This document shows positions 57,441-64,000 of a DNA stretch of 64,000 nt, piece by piece. Every line of letters starts with the position of its first letter. Position 1 is the stretch's first letter. The notes under the pieces were generated by a model. The model saw nothing but the letters and a program-made list of their open reading frames with translations, had not been told where the DNA came from and did not search any database. The DNA is from Zafaria ginkgonis (GTDB taxonomy: Bacteria > Actinomycetota > Actinomycetes > Actinomycetales > Micrococcaceae): contig NZ_BAABEO010000018.1 in the NCBI RefSeq assembly GCF_039540195.1, positions 3,050 through 67,049 on the forward strand, given 5' to 3'. A program made the position numbers and the translations under genes.

Positions 57441-60400
57441 CTAGTCCCCCACCGGGAGGGGCACCTGCCCGGCGCCGTCGGGCAGTTCGGGCCGGCGCAG
57501 TTCCTGCGGGCGCGGGGGCAGCGGGGACGGGCGCAGGATGCGGTAGCCATAGGGCTGCGGCGGCTGCTGGGTGGGGATCTCCTTGAGCATTTCCTTGAGG
57601 ACGGCCACGCCCTGTTCCAGCTGCGGGTCCTCGCCGGCCGCGTAGGCGTGGGGCGGGAAGTGGACCTCGATGTCCGGCTCGACGCCGCGGTTCTCGATCC
57701 CCCACCCCACGCCGCCGGCGAACCAGGTGGCGTAGCGCGGCTGGGTGACCTTGGTGCCGTCGGCCAGGTCGAAGAGGTTGTCGATGCCCACCACCCCGCC
57801 CCAGGTGCGCACGCCCACCACCGGCCCGATGCCGCGCAGCTTGGTCACCTGGGTGATGATGTCGCCGTCGGAGCCTGCCCATTCGTCGGCGATCAGCACG
57901 ATCGGCCCGCGCGGGGCGCTGGAGGGGTAGGTCCCGGTGCGGGCCTCCCGCGCCATCGTCCACGCGGTGACCTTGCGCCCGATCAGCTCCGCGACCAGCT
58001 GGGAGGTGTGCCCGCCGCGGTTGCGGCGCACGTCCACCACCAGGGCGTCGCGTTCGGTCTCCACGTCCAGGTCGCGGTGCAGCTGGGCCCAGCCCTGCGC
58101 GGCCATGTCGGGAATGTGGAGGTAGCCGAAGCGCCCGCCGGAGGCCTCGCGGACCGTGCGCCGGTTCCCGGCGACCCAGTTCTGGTAGCGCAGCCGCTGG
58201 TCGTCGCGGATGGGCACGACGGCGACGCGGCGCACCGTGCCGGGGCGGCGCCCGGCGGGTCCCTCCTGGATGGTCAGCTCCACCGTGCGGCCTGCCGCAC
58301 CGGCGAGCAGCATCTCCGGCCCGCCGTCGAACGGGACCAGTTGGCCGTCCACGGCCAGGATCGCGTCCCCAGCCCGCACCGCCACGCCCGGCGCGGTCAG
58401 CGGCGAGTAGGCCTGCGGGTCGGAGGATTCGCCGGCGAGCACCGCGGCGATGGTCCAGGCCCCGTCCACGCGGGCCAGGTCCGCCCCCAGCAGGCCCTGG
58501 CGTCCGGCCCCGGCCTCGACCGCGGCGAACGGGGACACGTAGGCGTGGGAAGTGCCCAGCTCGCCGTGCAGTTCCAGCAGGACGTCCACCAGGTCGTCGT
58601 GGCTGCCCAGCCGGCCCAGGAGCGGGCGGTACTTGTCGCCGATCGCCTCCCAGTCCAGTCCGCCCATGTCCTCGGTCCAGAAGAAGTCCCGCTGCAGCCG
58701 CCAGGTCTCGTTGTAGGCCTGTTCCCAGAGCTTGGCCGGATCCAGTTCCACCCGGATGCGGGCCAGGTCCAGGGTCTGCGCGTCACCGGTGTCGCCGTCG
58801 ACGGCGCGGTCCACGGGCACGCAGCGCACCTGCTGCTGGTTGACGTACACCACGCGCCGCTTGTCCCCGCTGACGCGGTAGGAGCCCAGCTGCGGAACCA
58901 GCGTGGAGGTCCTGCGGGTGGTGTAGTCGAAGCGTTCCAGGCGCAGGCCCGCGCTGCCGGAGGTGGGGCCTCGCCCGTCGCCGGTGACACCGGTGGATTC
59001 GTCGACCAGCCACAGCAGGGCATCCTCCACCGCCACCAGGCGGCTGTACCGGCCCTGGGCGACGGGCACGGCGAAGAGCCGCTGGGCGATGCCCTCGGCG
59101 ACGACCTCGGTCGGCGCCGAGGCGCCGCCGGCCGCGGCCGCAACCGCGCCGGTGCCTTCGGCGACGTACACCGACGGGCCGAAAAGGCTGGGGGTCTCGT
59201 CGGAGAGGGCCACCATGAACGGCTTGGTGGAGGCCGGGAAGCTCAGGTCGAAGCTGTGGGTGTCGTACACCGGGTCGAAGGAGCGCTCTGACAGGAACGC
59301 CAGGTACTTGCCGTCGTGGCTGAACGACGGCGAGTGGTCGTGGAAACGCCCGTCGGTCACCTCGATGACCCCGCGGCCCGGATCCCCGGCGGCTGCCAGC
59401 AGCAGGCGGCTGCGGCCCTCGAAGGCGGTGACGGGCTCCACCCACGCCAGCCACGCCGAGTCCGGGGAGAAGCTCAGGTGGGAAACGGCCCCGAACTCGC
59501 TCTCGCCCAAGCGCCGCCATGCGCCGGCGGCGACGTCGAGCAGGTAGGCCTCGCCGTATTCGGTGCCAACGGCCAGCCACTGCCCGTCGGGGCTGGCCTC
59601 CATGGTGCGCACGCGCCCGCGGACCGGCAGCTCCAGCCGGCGCAGGCCCGGGGCCACCGTCGCGTCGGGGTCCACCATTGCGTCGGGATCCACCACCACG
59701 GCGTCCGCAACCTCAAGGCCCGAGGCTTGCTTCGCCGGGGCCGCCGCGGTCCGCGGGAGGGCGCCGGTGACCGCGGCGGCGCTGACCGGACGCGGCAGCT
59801 GGTGCGGGGCGACGTCGACGGCGCGGGCAGCGGGGAGGGAAGTGGGGAGGGGCGCTGCGGCGGCCACCGGCGGCGCCGCACTGTCCGCGGCGGCGGGCAT
59901 CTGGGAGGACATCTGCGCGGGCACCTGGACCGGGATCTGTCCCGTGGCCGGAACCGGATCGGCGGCGATCGTCTTCGGCTCGGCGGGGTCGTCGTCCTCG
60001 TGGGCGCTGGGGATGGCGCCGTGGCTGCCGAAGACGGCGTCGGTGGCGACATCGCGCAGGAACAGTGCCTCCTCTCCCCCGTGGTCGGCGATGTAGGCGA
60101 CCAGCCGGCCGTCGACCATGCGGCCCAGCCGGGCGCGGACCCCGGCGGTCGCCTCGATGGTGTGGGAGGGGCCGTCCTTGTGCTTGAGCAGATGCAGGGT
60201 GCCGTGGGTTTCCACCACGCTCGCCTGGCCCAGCCGGTCGGGCGTGGCCGCCTTCAGGTGCCGTGAGGCGGCCAGCGGGCTGCGCCGGCGGCCGTGGCCG
60301 GCCGAGCCGAGGAAGATCTCCAGCCGGCGGGACTCGGCTTCGAGCGAGTCCAGGACAAAAAGCCGGCCGCGGTGCTCGTAGACCAGCCGTTCCCCGTCGG

Positions 60401-61127
60401 AGGAGAGGTGGCGGGCAAAGAACTGGGAGTGGTCAGTGTGGCGGCGCAGGTCCGAGCCGTCCGGGGCGACCGAGTAGACGTTGCCGTGGCCCTCGTGGTC
60501 GGAGAGGAACGCGACGCGTCCGCCCACCCACACCGGGTCGCAGAGGTTGCCGTCCAGCTCCGGAACCAGCCGGCCGAATTCTCCGCCGCCGTCGCGGTCG
60601 ATCCACAGTTTGCCGGCGGCACCTCCGCGGTACCGCTTCCAGTAGGCCGGCTCACGGCTGAGCGCGCTGCCGATGACCAGCGGGTGCTCGTCTCCGACGG
60701 CCGGGGCCCAGGACACGGAGTCGACCGGGCCGTAGGGCAGCAGCCGGGAAGGGCCGCCGTCGAGCGGGACCGCGCGTGCCCAGGTGTGGCGGAAGTCGGC
60801 CTGCCCGTGGGCGCTGGCCACCACGACGTCGCCCTCGGGCGTGAAGCCGCGCACCCGGGTCGACGGCTGCCCCCAGTAGGTCAGCTGGCGGTAGCCCCCG
60901 CCGTCGGTGCCCGCGGTGACGACCTCCGGGGCGCTGCCCTGCACCACGCTCCAGACCAGGGCCGAGCCGTCGGGGGTGAAGCGCGGTCCCCGCGCCGGCA
61001 GGCCCATGCCGCTGATCCGCCAGGCCCTGCCGCCCTCCAACGGGGCAAGCCAGATATCGTTTTCGGCGACGAAGGTGACCAGGTCGGCGGACACGTGCGG
61101 GTAGCGCAGGTAGCTCGTGGGGCTCAT
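57441..61127 (-). CDS. Tricorn protease homologue (S41)
   Basis: 1228 residues. It begins TSYLRYPHVSADLVTFVAEN, the first TolB-like beta-propeller, followed by a second propeller (~500-700), a PDZ domain (PLTAPGVAVRAGDAILAVDG) and the S41 protease core with nucleophile Ser1086 in DEWAGSDGDIITQ. Tricorn trims peptides released by the proteasome or Clp; bacterial copies are cytosolic. An Ala/Pro/Val-rich insert of ~90 residues (near 370-465, containing a repeated VDPDA) splits the propeller region and looks disordered. The start lies 13 bases short of the kinase gene. There is no spacer to the convergent OsmC gene. Confidence 0.92.
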   Translation of the reverse strand: MSPTSYLRYPHVSADLVTFVAENDIWLAPLEGGRAWRISGMGLPARGPRFTPDGSALVWSVVQGSAPEVVTAGTDGGGYRQLTYWGQPSTRVRGFTPEGDVVVASAHGQADFRHTWARAVPLDGGPSRLLPYGPVDSVSWAPAVGDEHPLVIGSALSREPAYWKRYRGGAAGKLWIDRDGGGEFGRLVPELDGNLCDPVWVGGRVAFLSDHEGHGNVYSVAPDGSDLRRHTDHSQFFARHLSSDGERLVYEHRGRLFVLDSLEAESRRLEIFLGSAGHGRRRSPLAASRHLKAATPDRLGQASVVETHGTLHLLKHKDGPSHTIEATAGVRARLGRMVDGRLVAYIADHGGEEALFLRDVATDAVFGSHGAIPSAHEDDDPAEPKTIAADPVPATGQIPVQVPAQMSSQMPAAADSAAPPVAAAAPLPTSLPAARAVDVAPHQLPRPVSAAAVTGALPRTAAAPAKQASGLEVADAVVVDPDAMVDPDATVAPGLRRLELPVRGRVRTMEASPDGQWLAVGTEYGEAYLLDVAAGAWRRLGESEFGAVSHLSFSPDSAWLAWVEPVTAFEGRSRLLLAAAGDPGRGVIEVTDGRFHDHSPSFSHDGKYLAFLSERSFDPVYDTHSFDLSFPASTKPFMVALSDETPSLFGPSVYVAEGTGAVAAAAGGASAPTEVVAEGIAQRLFAVPVAQGRYSRLVAVEDALLWLVDESTGVTGDGRGPTSGSAGLRLERFDYTTRRTSTLVPQLGSYRVSGDKRRVVYVNQQQVRCVPVDRAVDGDTGDAQTLDLARIRVELDPAKLWEQAYNETWRLQRDFFWTEDMGGLDWEAIGDKYRPLLGRLGSHDDLVDVLLELHGELGTSHAYVSPFAAVEAGAGRQGLLGADLARVDGAWTIAAVLAGESSDPQAYSPLTAPGVAVRAGDAILAVDGQLVPFDGGPEMLLAGAAGRTVELTIQEGPAGRRPGTVRRVAVVPIRDDQRLRYQNWVAGNRRTVREASGGRFGYLHIPDMAAQGWAQLHRDLDVETERDALVVDVRRNRGGHTSQLVAELIGRKVTAWTMAREARTGTYPSSAPRGPIVLIADEWAGSDGDIITQVTKLRGIGPVVGVRTWGGVVGIDNLFDLADGTKVTQPRYATWFAGGVGWGIENRGVEPDIEVHFPPHAYAAGEDPQLEQGVAVLKEMLKEIPTQQPPQPYGYRILRPSPLPPRPQELRRPELPDGAGQVPLPVGD

Positions 61128-61167
61128 GCGTCGATCCTATCGAGCGCGCGGGCGCCGCCCGCGAGCG

Positions 61168-62871
61168 TTACGGCGGGGCCTCCAGCACGGAGGCGACCAG
61201 CCAGCCCCCGGCGGAGCGGCGCAGCACGAACACGAGCCGCTGGACCGTGGGGGCATCCACCGCGCGCACCGTGGCTCCGGTGGCGTCGACCACCCGGTAG
61301 GAGCCGATCGTGCTGGTCGCCTCCACCCGTGCCGTCCCGCCGGCAGCGTCCGTTTCATCCGGCCCGTCCGCCACCTCCGCATCGCCCTCCCCCGCCCGCA
61401 GCACCAGGCCGGTCAGCTCGGTGCGCAGTCCCGCGTAGCGCAGGCCCGCCCGGGCCAGGGCCGCAATGGTGGCCTCGTCCGCGGCGCGGGAGGTGCCTCC
61501 CGGGTCATGGACGCCGGCCAGCGCCGCGGCGTCCGCGGCGGCCAGCGCGGCGTCGCGGCGGGAGGCCAGCACGACGGCGGCCCGCAACGGGTCCCGCCCG
61601 GCGTCCTGCCCTGCATCCTGCACTGCGGTGTCCGCCGGGGCGGCGCCGACCACTGCGGTGTCCGGCGGCGCGGTGCGCGGGACCTGGACCAGGCCGGCGA
61701 CGGCCAGCACAAGCGCGATCCCGCCCACCAGCAGGGCCCGGAACCGGAGGGGGCGCCGGCCAGGACGCCGGACGCCGCGCCGGACGCCGCGCCGATCCCT
61801 GAGACCTTGGACACTCCTGTCGCGCCCGGGCCGGCGGCTGCGGCTGCGCCTGTGGCTGCGTTCGCCCGGAAAGGTGGTGCCCGGCTGCACGGTGGCCATG
61901 TCCTGCAAGGCGTCCGGATGCACCGCCCCGCCCAGCCGCACCGGCTCCGGCACCACGCCGGCGAAGAGCCGCCGGGCCACGGCCGCGGCGTCCGGACGCA
62001 CGGAGGGCTCCTCGGAGAGGCATTCCTCGATCAGCTCGGACAGCGCCCCGGGCGCCGCCGGAAGCAGGCTGGAGAGCGGAGGCCGCAGGCGCGAGGGGGC
62101 GGGGGTGCGTCCGGTCAGCAGGAACCACGCCAACGCGCCGAGGGCGTAGACGTCCCGCTCCGGGTGCAGCGCGGCGTCCCCCCGGCCGGCATTCCACCGC
62201 CCGGCATCCCCCCGTGCGCCATCCCACAGTCCGCCGGCCGCCTCGGGCGCGGAGAAGCCGGGCGTGCCGCCGGGGCGGCCCGGGGCACCGACCAGTCCGG
62301 CCAGCCCGAGGTCCCCCAGCTTGGGCAGGCCTTCCGCCGTGAAGAGCACGTTGGCCGGGGAGACGTCGCCGTGGGCGATCCCAAGCGAATGCAGGTGGGC
62401 CAGGGCGGAGGCCACCGGGGCCAGTACGGTGACGGCCTCGCCGAGGTCCACCGGCCCGCGCACGGCCACCAGGTCCGCGGCCGAGCCGCCAGGCAGGTAC
62501 TCCATCAGGATTCCGCTGCCGACGTCGGTTTCGACACTTCCGTGCAGGATGACCAGGTGGTCGTGCCGCACCCGGCGCAGCACATGCAGTTCCCGCTCGA
62601 GGTCCGCGCCGCCGGCCTCCGCGGGCGCGCGGGGCACCTTGACGGCGAACCGGCGGCCGGTGGACTCCTCCTTGACCACGTAGACGGCCGCTCCCCCGCC
62701 GCGCCCGGCCAGGCGTTCGCACCGCATCCTCGCCACGGCGATCCGCTCGGCACCGGTTTCGCCCGTGCTCGACCCGTCCGCGCCCGCCCCGTCTGCGCCC
62801 GTCCCGCCCGTCCCCGTGTCGTTCGTCACTGTTCCGTCCGTCCCCGCCCCGTCCGCGCCCGTCCCGTCCAT
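61168..62871 (-). CDS. Membrane Ser/Thr protein kinase-like protein
   Basis: 567 residues. Residues 1-43 are a Gly/Asp/Thr repeat. The kinase domain (~48-305) has a glycine loop GRGGGAAVYVV, Lys78 in FAVKVP, the catalytic loop HGDVSPAN (167-174; Asp169, Asn174 kept, usual Arg is Gly) and DLG (187-189) in place of DFG. A long Arg-rich juxtamembrane segment (~338-377) leads to one membrane helix (~378-397) and a ~170-residue outside domain with an NTF2-like look. The kept Lys, Asp, Asn and Asp suggest it can still bind ATP, perhaps active. It is divergent from lipB; role unknown. Confidence 0.82.
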   Translation of the reverse strand: MDGTGADGAGTDGTVTNDTGTGGTGADGAGADGSSTGETGAERIAVARMRCERLAGRGGGAAVYVVKEESTGRRFAVKVPRAPAEAGGADLERELHVLRRVRHDHLVILHGSVETDVGSGILMEYLPGGSAADLVAVRGPVDLGEAVTVLAPVASALAHLHSLGIAHGDVSPANVLFTAEGLPKLGDLGLAGLVGAPGRPGGTPGFSAPEAAGGLWDGARGDAGRWNAGRGDAALHPERDVYALGALAWFLLTGRTPAPSRLRPPLSSLLPAAPGALSELIEECLSEEPSVRPDAAAVARRLFAGVVPEPVRLGGAVHPDALQDMATVQPGTTFPGERSHRRSRSRRPGRDRSVQGLRDRRGVRRGVRRPGRRPLRFRALLVGGIALVLAVAGLVQVPRTAPPDTAVVGAAPADTAVQDAGQDAGRDPLRAAVVLASRRDAALAAADAAALAGVHDPGGTSRAADEATIAALARAGLRYAGLRTELTGLVLRAGEGDAEVADGPDETDAAGGTARVEATSTIGSYRVVDATGATVRAVDAPTVQRLVFVLRRSAGGWLVASVLEAPP

Positions 62872-62909
62872 GGATCCGTTGTACCGGAAGCGGCACCGGC
62901 CCGCAGAAG

Positions 62910-62918
62910 TTATCCACA
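62910..62918 (+). promoter_or_regulatory. Consensus DnaA box TTATCCACA
   Basis: One exact DnaA box between the kinase and lipB promoters. No second box is nearby, so this is not an origin; it may be a regulatory or titration site, or chance. Confidence 0.4.
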
Positions 62919-62960
62919 GGCAGGGCCGTCGCGTGATTCGGTGGGCCCCGGGCCGGAGCG

Positions 62961-62966
62961 TACCCT
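62961..62966 (+). promoter_or_regulatory. -10 box TACCCT, 7 bases before lipB
   Basis: TANNNT-N7-ATG geometry and no ribosome site before the ATG, suggesting leaderless lipB-lipA mRNA. Confidence 0.5.
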
Positions 62967-62973
62967 TGACGCC

Positions 62974-63654
62974 ATGAGCATCAACTTCCAACGGATCGGC
63001 TTTGCGCCGGACTATGTGGACTACGGCGAGGCCTGGGAGCTGCAGCGGCGGCTCCGCGACGCCGTGGCTGAGGGCCGGGGCGGACCGACCGTGCTGCTGC
63101 TGGAGCACGCCGCGGTGTACACCGCGGGCCGGCGCACCGAACCCCACGAGCGTCCCGTCGACGGCACCCCCGTGGTCGACGTCGACCGCGGCGGCCAGCT
63201 GACCTGGCACGGCCCGGGCCAGCTGATCGGCTACCCGATCGTGGAACTGCGGAACAAGGCCGGCATCCGCGACTACGTGACCCGCCTGGAGGAGGCCATG
63301 ATTCGCGTGATCGCCGACTACGGCATCACCGGCGTGCGCATCCATGGGCGCGCCGGCGTCTGGATCGAAGGCGACGGCGTCCGGCCGGACCGCAAGATCG
63401 CCGCCATCGGGATCCGCGTGAACCAGGGCGTCACCATGCACGGCTTCGCCCTGAACTGCTCCAACCCCCTTGAGCCCTACGAGGCCATCATTCCCTGCGG
63501 CATCACCGATGCCGGCGTCACCACCATTTCCGCCGAGCTCGGCCGCACCGTCACCCCGGCCGACGTGGCCGACCGGGTCGAGGCCGAACTGCGCTGGCTG
63601 CTGGAGCCCGCGGTCAAGACCTCCGCCACCACTTTTGAAGGAGTCCTTCCATGA
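62974..63654 (+). CDS. lipB: Octanoyl-[ACP]:protein N-octanoyltransferase
   Basis: 226 residues. LLLEHAAVYTAGRRT and RGGQLTWHGPGQLIGYPIVE are LipB signatures; the catalytic pair is Lys141 (DRKIAAIGIRV) and Cys175 (AIIPCGIT). It moves octanoyl from acyl carrier protein to the lipoyl lysines of E2 proteins such as the nearby SucB. It overlaps lipA by 4 bases (ATGA). Confidence 0.96.
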   Translation: MSINFQRIGFAPDYVDYGEAWELQRRLRDAVAEGRGGPTVLLLEHAAVYTAGRRTEPHERPVDGTPVVDVDRGGQLTWHGPGQLIGYPIVELRNKAGIRDYVTRLEEAMIRVIADYGITGVRIHGRAGVWIEGDGVRPDRKIAAIGIRVNQGVTMHGFALNCSNPLEPYEAIIPCGITDAGVTTISAELGRTVTPADVADRVEAELRWLLEPAVKTSATTFEGVLP

Positions 63655-64000
63655 GCCTGGCCCCCGACGGCCGCCGCCTGTTGCGCATCGAGGCGCGCAA
63701 CTCCGCCACCCCGGTCGAGCGCAAGCCCGAGTGGATCAAGGCCAAGGTCAACATCGGCCCCGAGTACGTGGAACTGAAGAAGCTGGTCAAGACCGAGGGC
63801 CTGCACACCGTGTGCGAGGAGGCCGGCTGCCCGAACATCTTCGAGTGCTGGGAGGACCGCGAGGCCACGTTTTTGATCGGCGGCTCCGAGTGCACCCGCC
63901 GGTGCGACTTCTGCCAGATCGACACCGGCAAACCCGCGGCCCTGGACCGGGCCGAACCGTTCAAGGTCGCCCAGTCCGTCAAGCAGATGGGGCTGCGCTA
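63651..64000 (+). CDS. lipA: Lipoyl synthase, C-terminus beyond window
   Basis: 116 codons are visible, cut by the window end. It has both Fe-S Cys sets of LipA: CEEAGCPNIFEC (Cys55, 60, 66) for the auxiliary cluster that gives up sulfur, and CTRRCDFC (Cys81, 85, 88) for the radical-SAM cluster. It inserts two sulfurs into octanoyl groups on E2. AAGGAG lies 8 bases before the ATG, inside lipB. Confidence 0.96.
   Translation, partial: MSLAPDGRRLLRIEARNSATPVERKPEWIKAKVNIGPEYVELKKLVKTEGLHTVCEEAGCPNIFECWEDREATFLIGGSECTRRCDFCQIDTGKPAALDRAEPFKVAQSVKQMGLR

Noticed and set aside
62910..62918. Replication origin signal
   Set aside because: Only one DnaA box, no AT-rich unwinding region and no dnaA or dnaN gene nearby.

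Overview
The window is a 64 kb stretch of a high-GC Gram-positive chromosome. Gene content and order point to an actinobacterium of the Micrococcales, most likely Micrococcaceae (Arthrobacter/Citricoccus/Kocuria-like). Supporting signs are LysX, the actinobacterial-only families DUF3093, DUF3159, DUF3710, DUF4192, DUF4193, DUF5998 and DUF7455, SepH, a tricorn protease homologue, frequent GTG/TTG starts and many 4-base GTGA/ATGA gene overlaps. No tRNA, rRNA, insertion sequence, phage gene or CRISPR array was seen.

Layout: 1-0.9 kb, the N-terminal part of a secreted GH105-type hydrolase. 1.25-4.7 kb, lysX (membrane lysyl-phosphatidylglycerol synthesis fused to a LysRS-like domain). 4.7-8 kb, a translationally coupled dxs-DUF402-unknown operon. 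8-11.5 kb, acnA divergent from a MarR/TamR-like regulator with two palindromic operators between them. 11.5-16.5 kb, a TRAM/TrmA-type RNA methyltransferase, a KimA-type potassium permease and two TrkA (RCK) proteins. 16.5-24 kb, an accessory-looking insertion: pxpA-accB-accC-pxpB-pxpC, with a PucR regulator and an NCS1 permease divergent from it. 24-28.9 kb, the conserved block DUF3159, OB-fold protein, DUF3710, dut, DUF3093, DUF4193, sepH. 28.9-33.7 kb, a phosphodiesterase-family protein, DUF5998 and a GNAT/acyl-CoA-ligase-like protein acetyltransferase. 33.8-36.4 kb, parC.

36.5-44.2 kb holds cytochrome bd oxidase (cydA, cydB) with a fused cydDC exporter, divergent from blaI and an M56 membrane metalloprotease. 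Three identical-architecture operators sit on both promoters, so the whole set looks like one BlaI-controlled respiratory module. This is the most striking signal in the window. 44.3-48.5 kb holds parE, DUF7455 and sigA, with a three-copy 63-bp tandem repeat before the sigA 3' end. 48.8-52.8 kb holds DUF4192, a PAC2-family protein and leucyl aminopeptidase. 53-56.3 kb holds lpdA and sucB. 56.5-57.4 kb holds a small membrane protein and OsmC. 57.4-61.1 kb is tricorn protease. 61.2-64 kb holds a membrane Ser/Thr kinase-like protein divergent from lipB-lipA (lipA runs off the window).

How genes work together: lpdA, sucB, lipB and lipA all serve lipoyl-dependent 2-oxoacid dehydrogenases; acnA feeds the same TCA cycle. 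The KimA/TrkA set is a potassium-uptake module. At least seven genes carry a TANNNT box 6-7 bases before the start codon, which suggests leaderless transcripts are common here.
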